A stretch of 64,000 bases of DNA, taken from NCBI GenBank assembly GCA_947179155.2, contig OX359286.1:39942664-40006663 (forward strand). The letters are read 5' to 3'. Each line of letters begins with the position of its first letter. The stretch's first letter is position 1. The DNA is from Hedera helix. Its lineage: Eukaryota; Streptophyta; Magnoliopsida; Apiales; Araliaceae. Shown here piece by piece: positions 25,590 to 38,456 of the stretch. The notes beneath the pieces are model-generated. The model searched no databases. It was not told the origin of the DNA and saw nothing but the letters and a program-made list of their open reading frames with translations. The translations under genes and the position numbers were made by a program.

Positions 25590-26837
25590 ATGGTTGTGAT
25601 CATATGTATGTACTGTTTACACAATATGCCATGAAAACATGTATAAAAATCAAAACTGCATGCTTTAATTTGCCATAACTTTCTAGGTAATACTCCGTTC
25701 CATGTGATTTTGGCATGTATGCGTAGAATATTTTATGGGCTTTCCGTAGATATATTATATGCATGATTTGGATAAGAAATGACCAAGTTATGGCCTCTGT
25801 AAGAATAATTCGCGATCTGATGGCTGGAGGTTGAAGATGAAGTGCAATAACCACTCTGAGTGGCTTGCACGTTCATTACAACACTATCGTGGAAGCTCCC
25901 AAAATTGTGGTTGAGCACACCATTGGACTCAGCTCATCCAGACGATCACAACAGAAAAAACAACGTCGCGAACGGAGGTCGGGAAGGTGGCGCGTGTTTT
26001 ACACGCGCCTAGTGCCGCCGCGGATATCTCACGCGCCCGCGCAATGCGCGGTCGCCCATCAGAATCTGGCTTGTGTTATGCACGCGCCTGACGGTTGACC
26101 CGCGCGCTGACCCTGACCCGGTTCCGACCCGTGGTTCTTGACCCGCCCGGTTTATTTTATTTCAGAAAATATTTTTATTAATTATTTTATATAAGAAAAT
26201 GATTTATAAATACTAAATGAAATTAATAAATTCCAAAATTTTTACAGAAATTAATTATTTGCATATAATTGATGTTTCCACTGTTTGTTTTGGAAAATTA
26301 ATATATTTGGATATTTTTGTTAATTTCCAACTTAATTGTGCAATGATTAATTAATTGTGATAATTAGAATAATTATCAGAAAAATCCCAGAAAATTACAG
26401 TAACCTTTTATGATGATTATACACTGTTAGAAATTTTTGGGAAATTTTTTGATGTGTTTATAATATACTTGGTATATTAAATTGTGTAATATTGCTTATT
26501 ATTTAATTCATTTGTTAATATTTTGAAATATTAATTGTTTGATACATGGAATTAAATTGTTATGCTGTAATTGCACATGCACACATATTTCTAGTGGGAG
26601 TGATTTAGGTGGTAGTAATTTAATTAAAATTATTCCCTAAATTAAATGTCTTAAGCGCCGAAAAATTAAGTTTAAATAATTGGACATTTATATGAATTAT
26701 GATTCCTAAGCTTGGCGAAGTCTCCCTTCTATATTTATGTCCTAATTATTTTTATGTTGATTTGATTCGTGCGGCTAAGATAAAATTATACTGTGGTGAA
26801 CTATGAATATCTCTAATCAATTTTTTCCGAAACAGAA
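25590..26837 (+). other. Copia untranslated leader with GC-rich palindrome module
   Basis: A 1.25 kb leader between the primer site and the gag ATG. It is AT-rich except for about 25960-26150, which holds GCGCGTGTTTTACACGCGC (25990-26008), CCGCGCAATGCGCGG (26037-26051) and CACGCGCCTGACGG. Related words occur in three other elements in this window. The frame at 25865-26098 is not conserved copia protein. Confidence 0.7.
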
Positions 26838-29800
26838 ATGGCTTCAAAACACATAATCGTAGATCTTAATCAAGGAAACAAGTTAGACGGAGATAATTAC
26901 GATGTTTGGCACCGTAAGGTTAGGATGGTCTTGGAGGAGCAAGAGGTTGAAGAAACCCTGCTATCCAAAGTGACAAAATCAGACGGTGAAGATGCAAAGG
27001 ATCCGGTCAAGGTTGTTGCCTTCGAAAGTTGGCGCAAAAAGGACCGAATCGCTCGCATAACGTTGCTGAGCTGCATGAACAACGACTTCCTGTTTGAGTA
27101 TGAACAATACTCAACGGCACATGAGATGTGGGAAGCTCTCAAGACGAAGTTTGGCGGCACCTCGCTGACAAGGCTGAGAGAGTTAGCCATAAGATTCGAT
27201 GGTTATAAAAAACGTGATAACCACACTATGAAACAACACCTTCGAATCATGGCTAACATGATCCGGGAATTAAAATCCGGTGGGACTCAACTGTCAGACG
27301 AGCAGCAGATTTCAGCAGTGGTTCGCTCTCTTCCCGACAGTTGGGAACATATGCGGGTCAACATGACCCATAACGAGAATATCAGAAATTTTGATGATAT
27401 TCGTCGCCACCTGGAGCTCGAGGCTGAGCGCCTTGACGTTGTCAAGTCCTCCAGGGCATATGTACCTGAATCGAGCTCTTATAAAGGGTTCAAGCCAAAG
27501 AAGGGCAAGAAATCTGCTAATCCTACTGCGCCTAAGATGGCTGCGAGTGGTGGTGTCAGCAAACGAAAAAGATGCAAGCGAGGTGCTGGCAAAAAGGACA
27601 AGGCCAAGATGGCATGCTACAATTGTGGCAAGGCGGGACACTTCGCTCGTGAATGCACTGAGCCGAAGAAGGTAATTCCTAGTCCTAATCTATCTATGTG
27701 TTTAATATCAAGTACTGTTATGGTTGCTCATTCTCTCCATATGTGGATTGTAGATTCAGGAGTAACGGACCACATAGCTAGAGATCGGAGTGGATTCGTG
27801 GAATACAGCCGCATTTCGGCTGGCAGAAAAGTATTCATGGGGAACGATTCCAGTGTGGACGTGCTAGGCACTGGCACTTACAAACTGGAAATGCGAGGAG
27901 GCTCTGCATTGACCCTACATGATGTACTTTATGCGCAGGTTGTCCGGTAGAATTTATTTTCTGTTTTGTCAGTACTTTGTTTAGGATATTCTGTTAGTTT
28001 TGAGAACAACGTTGTAATAATTTCGCATGGGATGAATATTTTTGGATATGGTTTTATTTATAATGGTTTTATGGTTTTGGATACTGTTGATTCTAGCATT
28101 AATAGTAATGATTCCTATTCCTTGCTTGTTGAGAATGATAATGTTGGTTCAATTCAATGGTATGCTAGATTAGGCCATATTGGACAGGATAGAATGACTA
28201 GGTTAGCTCGAGCAGGTCTTTTAGGCCCACTTGCTAAAGTCAATCTACCCACTTGTGAACATTGTCTAGCAGGAAAGTCAACTAGAAAACCATTTGGTAA
28301 AGCCACTAGGGCAGAAACGCCATTGCAACTCATTCACTCAGACATCTGTGGCCCTATGAATGTGAAAGAAAGGAATGGACGTTCCTACTTTCTCACAATG
28401 ATAGATGACTATACGCGCTTCGGATATACTTTTTTGATCTCTCATAAGTCTGAGGCATTAGAATGCTTTAGACGTTATTTGATTGAGGTCGAGAAACAGT
28501 TGGATAAAAGTGTTAAGGCACTTCGAACTGACCGAGGCCGCCAGTATCTGTCAGATCAGTTCAAGGAACTGTGTGAGGAAAGAGGGATTATCAGGCAACT
28601 GACAATCCCTAGAACTCCGCAACAAAATGGTGTGGCGGAGAGGAGGAATCGGACATTATTAGACATGGTTAGGTCTATGATGGCGCAAGCAAATTTGCCT
28701 ATCTCCTATTGGGGTGATGCATTGTTGATTGCGACATATATACTTAATCGTGTACCTTCGAAATCCGTTCAGTCCACCCCATATGAATTGTGGACCGGCA
28801 GAAAGCCCGAATTGGGCCATATGCGGCCTCGGGGATCAGCAACTTATGTGCACAACACTTCCTATGAACATGGGAAGTTGGGCCCGAGGGGTAAGAAGTG
28901 TATCTTTGTAAGATATTCTGAACACTCCAAAGGCTACGTGTTCGTTGGAGAGCAAACTGATGGGACTGTATCGGCGATAGAGTCACGAGATGCAGATTTC
29001 CTTGAGATGGATTTCCCTAACAGAGGTGATATGAGCAAAGAGATGAACTTTTATGAGATGGAGGAAGATTTGGGCGCCCCAACTCATACAGTAGAGTCCG
29101 ATGAGGCTATTCCTCAGGCTCCTGTAGATAGTGGGAGTGGCATGCCTTCAAGCAGTACTCTTCCATCGAATGAAGAGTCTCTTGTTCCTCAAATGCGTAA
29201 AAGTCAAAGGGGCAACATTCCACGTCGTCTCTTTAAGATTGAGGGGAATGCCTTTCTGGCCGATACGCATGAAGATGATGAACCTCGATCTTATCGAGAT
29301 GCTCTATCATCTACTGCTAGTTATAAGTGGATGACTGCAATGATAGATGAGATGGAATCCATGAGGACTAATCACGTTTGGGACTTGGTTGACCTTCTAC
29401 CAGGGCGAAAGGCTATTGGGAACAAATGGATTCTTAAAGTCAAACGCAAGGCGGATGGTTCCATCGATTGGTACAAAGCTCGTCTTGTAGCCAAGGGCTA
29501 CACCCAACAAGAGGGAATTAATTACGAGGAAACCTTCTCACCGGTTGTGAGGTTTGCCTCAATTCGCCTCATCTTAGCAATTGTCGCGCATTTGGATCTG
29601 GAGTTATATCAAATGGACGTTAAGACAGCTTTTCTCAATGGAGATTTAGCTGAGAAGATATACATGGATCAACCTGAGGGTTTCATCATAGAAGGACAAG
29701 AGCGCAAAGTCTGCAAGCTCAAATGTTCTATCTATGGTTTGAAACAGGCATCTAGGCAATGGTATCTGAGATTCCATCGAGCCGTCATTAGTGATGGGTT

Positions 29801-30845
29801 TACGATGATCGAGGAAGACCATTGTGTGTATATTAAACGATCCAAAGATAAATTCCTTATCCTATCGATGTATGTCGACGACATCCTGCTAGCTGGGAAC
29901 GATAAGGAGATGATTGTTACCACCAAATGGTGGTTGTCCTCTAACTTTGAGATGAAGGACATGGGAGAAGCAGCTTATGTTCTTGGAGTTAAGATCTATA
30001 GAGATCGCTTAAGAAAGTTTCTTGGTTTGTCTCAAGAGACTTACCTCAAGAAGGTTCTAGAGCAATTCCAAATGAGCAACTGCAAACCCATAGACACTCC
30101 TATCGCTAAAGGCGATGCCATTGGACCCGAGCAATGCCCTAGTTCTCCCGAGAAAATTGAGAAAATGTCCCACTACCCGTATGTCAGTGCTATAGGAAAG
30201 CTAATGTATGCAGTTGTGTGTACTCGGCCTGACATAGCATATGCAATCGGTTATCTCGGTCGTTATCAGTCAAATCCTGGAATTTCTCATTGGAGGGCAA
30301 TCAAGAGGATCTTGCGATATTTGAAAGGTACTTTGGACTACATGTTGTGCTATAGAGGACCGGACCTGCGATTGATTGGTTACTATGATGCTAGTTGGGG
30401 AGGTAACCAAGGGATGCGCAAGTCGACCTCAGGATATGCATTCTTGCTACATGGTGGTGCCATCACTTGGTGTAGCAAGAAACAGACTTGCGTTGCTCTT
30501 TCAACGATGGAGTCGGAGTTTGTAGCATGTACGTCAGTTGTTTAGGAAGCCATGTGGTTGAGGAGATTCTTCGAGGATCTTGGAGTCGTCCCTTATGCTT
30601 CAGATCCTGTGACTGTTTACTGTGATAGCACAGCGGCCCTATGTTACATTAAGGACCCTAAGTATCACGGCAGGACGAAGCACATTGACTTGAGGATGAA
30701 CTTCATTAGAGAGAACATAACAAATAATGAAGTGATATTGGAGTACATGCCCACTGACCTTATGTTAGCGGATCCCTTGACGAAACCGATACCGAGAGAT
30801 ACTTTTTGTAGGCATGTTAGTTCGTTAGGGCTTCGTAGGGTTTGA
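26838..30845 (+). pseudogene. Copia gag-pol polyprotein, one frame with two in-frame stops
   Basis: A single frame encodes the polyprotein for virus-like particle formation, reverse transcription and integration. Gag starts MASKHIIVDLNQG and has a CCHC knuckle at residues 260-273 (CYNCGKAGHFAREC). The protease motif DSG is at residue 306. The first TAG is at 27948-27950, just after the protease. Integrase follows: its HHCC motif reads WYARLGH, so the first zinc His is Tyr (codon 28161). Catalytic D is at 28341, D at 28530 and E at 28638, with exact D-35-E spacing. Reverse transcriptase has YVDD (29871-29882) and KARLVAKGYTQQEG. RNase H has GYYDASWGG and LSTMESEF. The second TAG (30543-30545) falls inside RNase H. 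Both stops are compatible with C-to-T change at CAG. No frameshift is seen. Confidence 0.95.
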
Positions 30846-32168
30846 TGTACTTTCTTATTTTATTGTATATCACTCATTATTTGGCTTGTATTAAAGATAT
30901 TCATTGTTGTATCGAGATATTTATCGTTTATGCGAGATTCATTTGTTCCTACTTATGATTATGTTATTTTAGCGCATATGATAAATATTAATGGTTCACA
31001 CAGTTATTATGCATATTGGATATGCACACACACTAAATATATGTCAACAGGTTGATTGGCTCACTCACACGAGCAAGGTTGAGACAGTTCATATTGGCGC
31101 TTTGAGTAGTGAATTTTGATGTTTTGGATAACAATCAATTGACGCTTGATAGCGAGCAATATGAAATATTATGTCGCCTTGGCATGAGCCAAGATGAAGT
31201 TAATTTGGATTAACTGAATATAGAATGCCCCACCATCTATATTAACCTGTATTGATAGCCGGATGCGAAGTTTCAGAGTTGGCGCTTGGGAAAGCGAGCA
31301 ATCTAGAAATTCGAGTTAGGCGCTTGTGGAGCGACTAAACTAAGATCCGTACGGCATGACCATATGACATATGCTCATATAGATGAGATTGTCTGCCATA
31401 ACATGATAACCCGACGCGAAATTTCAAATGTGGCGCTTTAATAAGCGAGCATTTTTGAAATGTTCGAGTTAGACACTCTAGGAGTGACTAGACTAAGGTC
31501 CGCACAACAAGGCTATAGAATAGTATGTTGTGAGAGTGTTACATGTGCTTAACGACCATGTAAAGGAGGTGAGTGAATGGATCCCTGTTTCCTCACCGTG
31601 TGAGTCTTGTAGGACAAAATCTTTATTCCTACATCAAGTGCTCTTTGTGATCTTTGACTATACTACAAAGACATGGATTAGTGTTGCTACTTTGGTTTCG
31701 ATTCTGGGAAAGCAGTTGATTCATATCTGAATAGTATTAGGGCAAAGGGAAGATAATTTGATTTCACCTCGTTCTGCACTTATTGTCGACAACTATAGCG
31801 CTTCGATAGCGATATAGTAATAAGTGAGATACGAAATGGACTTGGGCCCAAAGGTGGTTAAGTATGACTCTCTGAGGGATTAGAGATACTTAACCTAGTG
31901 AAATTCAAATGTGTCTGGGGTACTATGAGTTTATAGGTTGTAGTCTCTACGTGAACTAATTGAGTTTAACGTGAGAGCTCCCGCACTGTTTTCTTGAAAG
32001 GGTAGATGCCTCTATGTTGGCCCTAACGGGTTTGGTGTAGAGCTCCCGCATTACAGGTGAACTCAACGGTCACACGATCCGGCAAATATGAATACATGTT
32101 ATTTTGGTTTGAGCTAATTTTTAGCAGTTGTGATGATTACGTCGTCCCCGCCATGGGCGAGTGGGAGA
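30846..32168 (+). other. Copia 3' untranslated region with hairpin array
   Basis: 1.3 kb without conserved coding. It contains at least six short stem-loops of the form CGCTT-loop-AAGCG or variants, at 31143-31154, 31283-31296, 31321-31333, 31434-31447, 31474-31486 and 31794-31816. A segment of about 153 bp is duplicated (about 31250-31375 and 31403-31515). The polypurine tract is at the 3' end. Confidence 0.8.
32159..32168 (+). promoter_or_regulatory. Polypurine tract of the copia element
   Basis: GAGTGGGAGA ends directly at the first base of the right LTR, as needed for plus-strand priming. Confidence 0.75.
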
Positions 32169-32645
32169 TGTTGGATCTTGGATATTTAAATGGGGCGGCC
32201 ATGGAGGGTCCGACCCATTTGGTTGTTAGTCAGATGGCCATTGAGACTCAGTCTTTTAACGTTATAATTATAACGTTATAATAATAACGTTAAGTTGACT
32301 GAGTGGTTGGAGTTTTTGTAGGGAGTGGGTTAAGCCATTACGCCTATAAAACCCATGACCTCAGTTCATCTGATATTATCCCATCATCAGTTATCAATAT
32401 ACTGGATATTGATTAAGCCACAGTTCTCCCAAAATAACAACTGAATTCCCAAATTTGTGACGGATCGTGAATTTGTTCTCCGTTCTCATTCTGTAGTTCG
32501 GAGACGACTGTTTGGGTTTGGGTTTGACTTTTCAACCGTACGAGTTCTTCCACACCAAAAGATCACGCTTCGAGGGTATGATTTTGGTTCTCGTTAATGT
32601 ATTTGTGTAAACTTGTGATAACATACATATTATTAAAATCCTTCA
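32169..32645 (+). repeat. Copia 3' LTR
   Basis: 477 bp, collinear with 25100-25576 with no indel. The six differences are all transitions. Polyadenylation would occur here. Confidence 0.97.
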
Positions 32646-33040
32646 TGTAATAGATTTTTAAAGAATAGCCAATAGTTAAGAGCGTAAAATGAAGCTATAG
32701 TAGATCACTATACCACACTAAAACTATCAAAGGGGTTAGGGCATTTAATTTGCATTCGTCAATCCTGGTATATCTAGGCACTTGATTATTGTCGTAGACC
32801 AAAAGAGGAGCCTAAACACTAATTTCGCATTAATTTTCTAAAATGCCTTCCAATCATGGCATCCCTGCACGTGGACATCCCAACTATACTGCGACATCAC
32901 AAGACTGTGCACATTTACAAAAGTCTTTAACAACTATATTTTTCAAGTCGAGGACATGCATAAAGTACAAAGTAACTTACATGGAGAGGCACGTCGCTAA
33001 GTATAACATGTAAATTTATATTTGATTGTTCTTTTTATAA
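32646..33040. other. Spacer between copia and the next element
   Basis: No gene, terminal repeat or clear repeat recognised. Confidence 0.6.
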
Positions 33041-33728
33041 TATAGGGATACTTCTCGAATCCTATTTAAAAAGAACTGTTATTTAATTTTTTTATAGATA
33101 GTTTTTCTTTATCCAAATCTTAAGAGAATTACAAAAAAAATGATAAAATTCATAAGAACGGATTTCATATTCATCCTACGCCTAAGGACGCCCCACTCAT
33201 TTCATTCATTCAGTCTGGAAAGGAAGAGTCCTATTTTTAATAAGAGTATTATTATGAGAAGGAATCTTATTTTTTGAAGGAGTATTATTTTGAATGTATC
33301 TTATCTTGAATAGAAAGAAGAAAGTTGTGGATACTCTATAAATAGAATATTATGTTTAGTTGTTGGAGTGTAGCAAAATCAAAAATTATGTAGCATCTTA
33401 AGAGTTAAGAGATGGGGATTTTGGTTTGTGTGAGGGAGATGATTTTTGCACCTTTTATATTTCGTGCAAAAAAGTTATATCGTGGGAGGGGACGTTTTGC
33501 AATTTTTAGTTTGTGCAAAAAGTTGTGCCGTGGAGATTATCATACTGTGTAACCTCAAGTTTTAGGGAATAAAATTTGGGAGAATTATTGTAAACCTATT
33601 ATTTTAATATAGTGAAGATTCGTAGTTTGACCCGTAATTTTTCCCTTTAAGATTTTTTTACGTTAAATATTGTGTTGTTTATCTTTCTTTATATTATTGT
33701 TTGGTTTGCGACGACTTAATTCCCAACA
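33041..33728 (+). repeat. 5' LTR of the outer element
   Basis: Matches 42060-43478. Shared text includes ACTTCTCGAATCC, GAGTATTATTATGAGAA, GTGCAAAAAGTTGTGCCGTG and TAATTCCCAA. The first bases are eroded. TATAAATA at 33337-33344 matches 42289-42296. It ends CCCAACA. Confidence 0.8.
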
Positions 33729-33841
33729 AGCGATATCAAGAGTTAGATAAATTGGATTCAAAATAGAGGAGAATTAGTCGTATTAGTGTGACAAATAAAG
33801 AGAGTGAAGATTGAGAAGTTGGAGATGTTCATCATGATGTT

Positions 33842-35412
33842 TGATAAGTGGGTTTTATACTTATGTATTGACTATCTTTTAGCTTAATATTTTGTGAGTT
33901 CTTAAGTAGTTTATATTAGTTTTAAGTGTTTTGATATTATTTTGTAGGAATTGGAGTAAAGGCTTGATGGATCAAAGTTTGGAGTTGCTATGCTTGCATT
34001 TTCAGCTTTCCAATTGTGCAGCAGTCACTTCAATCCTATTTTGACTTTGATATGATCATACTTTGTTAAATCTTAAAATAAGAAAGTTGTACATCTACTT
34101 CTTAGCTTTCTGAAACATATTGGATCATCTCAATCGGAATTCGTACGAGAAAGTTATGGCCATTTTAACAAAGGAGATCAGAGCAGAAAGTGGTTAAGCG
34201 TTGGGGCTCCCAATTCTAGTGTATCTTGAGAGCCAGGGCATTCAAGTTAGTGTGTTTAGCACTGGGGCACTCCAAATCAGCACCGGGGCATTGGTGATCG
34301 GGCCAGAACTTGAGTTTGACGCATTTTTAATGTTTTTTACTCCGAATTGGATTGGGTTTATATGTTAGGGATTGGATATGTATCTTATACATATATATCA
34401 AAACACATATTTTAAAGGAGTCTAACATAGAATAAACATAGATCTAACATAGATAGGAGTAGAATAAAGTAGAAGAATGATTAATAGAAGATCTGAAGAA
34501 AGAATCAAGAAGGATTGCAAGAATTCAAAACTAAAGTGGAGATCAGGCGCTTCAATTATAGATTTGTTTTCTCTATCTCTATCTTTTTCTTTTATTCTTG
34601 TATTCTGAACATGATAGATTATTTATTGATGTTGATTTCTTTTTCAGTTATGGATTAATTTTATATTAAGATTGCAATGGAACTCAATGTGTAATTTATA
34701 TTAATTTATTTCCTTTTTAATTATTGTTAATTATTTATCGATTATTTATCATATCTTGAGCTTTAATGTTTAATTGCTTGATCAAAAATTACCGTGATAA
34801 TCTATACAAAATTGGGAGATGGAGTAGATGTTTAGATCTGGGTATAATAACATCTGTTCATATAATTTGTAATGGGTTAATATGATTAGTATATAGGATA
34901 AGAATATATCTATATGTCTTTTGCAACCTTAAAGAGAACCTGAACTTAAAATCTTAATTAATATATTTCATATAGGAATATAGTTATTTAATTAATTAGG
35001 GTGTTCCTTGTTAATTTTGTTATCTATTGATCAAATTTAGAAAAATTTGTTTATATGCCTATCAGAAGAAGCGTATAAATACTATAAAGAATTCTCGATT
35101 AATAATTATATATAATTAATTAATTAACAAGGGAATAAAGGGATTTAATTGAAGCATTGAGGTAAATTGTGATCTTAAGTCATTAAAATCTGATTTTAAT
35201 TCTAGTCATTAGTTTAATTAGTTGTTAATTTTAATTAGATTTAATTCTACAGTTTAAATTCGATTGTTTAAATAGAATTAATTTGATATAAAATTAGTAT
35301 TTGGTAATTATTATTATTTAATTCTCTATGGGAATGATACTCTACTTACTAGTATATTACTTGTTGACCGTGTATACTTGCACGTATATATTCATATAGA
35401 AAATACCTAACA
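33842..35412 (+). repeat. 5' LTR of the non-autonomous gypsy element
   Basis: 1571 bp, TGATAAGTGGG to ACCTAACA. It contains a GC-rich word block at 34195-34310 (GCACTGGGGCAC, GCACCGGGGCATTGG). Its first 430 bp match 41366-41802 with many substitutions. Confidence 0.85.
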
Positions 35413-35437
35413 AGTTTTTGATACTGTTGCCGGGGAA
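35413..35437 (+). promoter_or_regulatory. Degraded primer binding site (tRNA-Asp type)
   Basis: AGTTTT then TGATACTGTTGCCGGGGAA. The minus-strand gypsy has the equivalent AGTTTT then TAGCACCGTTGTTGGGAAA at 48801-48824. Both look like transition-decayed versions of one site. Confidence 0.6.
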
Positions 35438-36927
35438 TTAATTTAATAATTTTTGCCAATATTAATTTGTCAAATTAGTTTTAATTTAAACTTGTATTTT
35501 TTTATTTTTCTTTTTAGGTACAATGACTGCATTTAATTATCAATGGTTTTCTGAGGGGATGAGAAAACCAAGTGTGGCAGGAATAAATCCATTCAGAATG
35601 CTTATAATCAGCAACCTAGTTACACTCTAGACTTGTAACGACCCCAAAATTCGACCCACTTTATTCCCTTAAATTATGTATTTAGTATACATTATTTATC
35701 TTACGTCCGAATTTCGGTTCGTTAATAATCTTTAATCATCTTCTTTTATCCATTAAATTGATTTTAAAATCATCAAGTACTAATTTTTCGGTATAATTTT
35801 TTTTTTCTTTTAGTCGTTGCTTTAAATTAATTGGATATTAAAAATCCTTACATTTCGATCCTAGTCCCCGGATCGCAACCTTTACTTTTCTTTCTCTTAC
35901 AATTATCATAATACTCTACATTCAAATTTAATATAATTCATATCCATACAAATGTTCTTTGTATTATCATTCATAATTAGACTTATAATAATCTCTGTCA
36001 TAACATTTATCTTGTACAATTACAGCTCATAATTTAACTTTGCTCGTCCTATCTAGATCCCATTTATAGACTCATACAAAACATCAAGGTAACATTGGCA
36101 AATTATCCACATTGCATTATAATATAACAATCACGTTTTCTACCTTCTAGGCAATTCATCTTTAACAAAATCCAATATTCTTGAATGTCATTTCTTTCCT
36201 GCAAAAATGTTATTGAGCAAGTAATGAGCACAACGGCTCAGCAAGTTCAACAGTTCATGCTTCACGTAGCACATACCTTATCATGGTTGGTGTGTGTCAT
36301 ATATCATGTGCTTGTGCTTCAACTATAGCAATATATCTCATATCGTTGCACAAAGAACACATTATGGTCATATTTATCACGTATCACGTAACACATAATT
36401 TGTATGCAGTTAAAACAAGAATTATATATCATAACAGTCCAACATTTAACATAAAAGGGACTGAAGAACTTGTCTGGCGTCCAGTTATTTAAATTGATAT
36501 CTCAAACCCTTAACTCGATCAACATATGATCATAAAATAATCAAATAATAATTATTCATCTCTTTATGATATTAATTTATTTAATTAATATCATTTTCAG
36601 ACTAATTTTTAACTTATACGGTTAACTATATTAACCTCTTCCCATAATATATTCTTTTAACTTAATATCAAATACCTTCGTTACGGACAACCCGACTCAT
36701 TGGATAAATTTTAGCATAATCAGTTGTTCGGATTTTCATTTATTCCTTTTCTACCCTTTAAACTCATTAGATTAATATTCAAAATATATAAATATTAATC
36801 CCCAATATTTAATAGTTTTACAAAAATATTAAATTTAATGCCTAAACATCATTTCTATATTTTTAGTATTTTTCTATAATTTTTAAACAATTTTAAAACA
36901 TTTATTTCATTAAAAATCACTTCTGAG

Positions 36928-37116
36928 GGCATTTATGTAATTTCCGCGGTCAAAGGGACAAAATTGGCATTTTTTGGAAAGCTCAGGGACATTTCCGTAA
37001 ATTCCGCAACGTTAGGGACATAACCGGAATTAACCGAAAAGTCCAGGGGCATTTTCGTACTTTCCGCGCTCATAGGGACACGCTGGGTATTCACTGGAAA
37101 GGTCAGGGGCATTTTA
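36928..37116. repeat. Three imperfect 60-bp tandem repeats
   Basis: Units begin AGGGCATTT, AGGGACATTTCCG and AGGGGCATTTTCG, each with TTCCGC and GGGACA about 15-30 bp on. A fourth partial unit starts at 37107. The 60-bp period keeps the minus frame open, which produces the 36933-37199 open frame. Confidence 0.85.
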
Positions 37117-38231
37117 ATCATTTTGCCCAAAAACACAGCCGCGCAAGGCGCGGCCGTTCCTTCTCCGGCTTCTTCCAATACGACGTCGTTTGGAGCCACA
37201 GCCGCGCATTGCGCGGACGACCAATATCGCGCCCCAAAATGACGCCGTTTCGAACCTGCCTTCGGTAAAAATTGGTCGCGCGCAATGCGTGGCCCTCCCT
37301 TCTTTCTTCTTCCAGCTTTCGCGCAAACAGTAGGCCAACTTTCTCTAAATTAATTCCATTTCCACCATTTTTGCTCCCAATTTTCACAACAAAATTATTC
37401 CAAAAATCATAAAATTCATAGATATACCACTAAAAATTATTTAGAATAATTTTCTTAATTAATTACTAATTTTTCTCAAAATAATTTTACTACCAAAAAT
37501 AATAAAATAAATTCAATAATTTAATTTTTTACCTTCCTTGAAGCTTTTCTTCCCTTGATGGCACCCAAAACCTCATCTCTCTTGGTGGTCATGGAGTTTT
37601 CCGGCGGTGGCTCATGGTGGTGTTTCGGGTGGAAGAAGAACAAAAACAAAAAAAATGTTTTGTTCTTCTCTTCTTTCTCTTTTTATTTCCCTTGCTTTCC
37701 TTTCTCTTACTTTAATATAAACAACATGCTTAAACATTTTGGAACAAAAATAAATTCCACCGCCTTTGACCAACGTGACTTCCGAATTTTTCCAAGAAAA
37801 TACATGCAAAATTTACTTTTAATACATTACGTAATTATTTCGTGTATTAAATAATTTATATAATAAATATAAAATATTTCTTTTAATTTACTAAAAATCA
37901 TAATATGATTTATAAATAATTTTAATACCCTTTTTGGGTACCTTTCTTGACAAATTTTGTACACGCATAATGACATGCATGTAATTATTTGAGGAAATTT
38001 ATACCTCCAAAAATCATAAAATATTTCATATAGCTTATAAAAATTATTTTTCATAATTTTTCACTTCGTTTCTTGGACAACATGTTACATTAACATGTTC
38101 ACGTTTCCGAAATATTATCCTTCATAAAAGTCATAATAATTACATTATACATAAATATAATTTTTAATAACTTAAAACATTCATTTTCCTTATTTATTAT
38201 TCAATTTCTTTAATAATCACATTAACTTTCC

Positions 38232-38456
38232 TTATATAAATTATATAATTTAATATTATATAATTTATATAATTACATTATTCCTTTCTAATTATCCCTT
38301 AATTGCATAATCAATAATTATATATTTATTAATTTAATCCTCTTATATAAATTATATAATTATTTTTATATAATTTATATAATTATAAGTTCCTTCATTC
38401 ATTACTTTAATTTCCTTATATAAATTATATAATTTATTATTATATAATTTATATAA
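38232..38456. repeat. Three copies of an 18-bp-arm AT hairpin
   Basis: TTATATAAATTATATAAT is followed by a 5-bp spacer and its exact complement at 38232-38272 and 38416-38456. A third copy at 38343-38382 has a 17-bp right arm. Each could form a long cruciform or RNA hairpin. Confidence 0.92.

Larger units (their letters stand above)
25100..32645 (+). mobile_element. Ty1/copia LTR retrotransposon, nearly full length
   Basis: 7546 bp with two 477-bp LTRs, a tRNA-iMet primer site immediately inside the left LTR, a gag-pol frame in copia order (gag, protease, integrase, reverse transcriptase, RNase H), and a purine-rich tract (GAGTGGGAGA) before the right LTR. The LTRs differ at 6 of 477 sites, all transitions (about 1.3%), so insertion is recent; at the commonly used plant rate of 1.3e-8 this is roughly half a million years. 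The 5-bp flanks do not match (CCAAC against TGTAA). Two in-frame stops make this copy non-autonomous now. Confidence 0.95.

Noticed and set aside
25865..26098. 77-codon frame in the copia leader
   Set aside because: Driven by GC-rich palindromes upstream of gag; not in frame with gag-pol and not a known copia protein.
36933..37199. 88-codon minus frame with 20-residue repeats
   Set aside because: Explained by the 60-bp tandem repeats in the solo LTR, whose period is a multiple of three.
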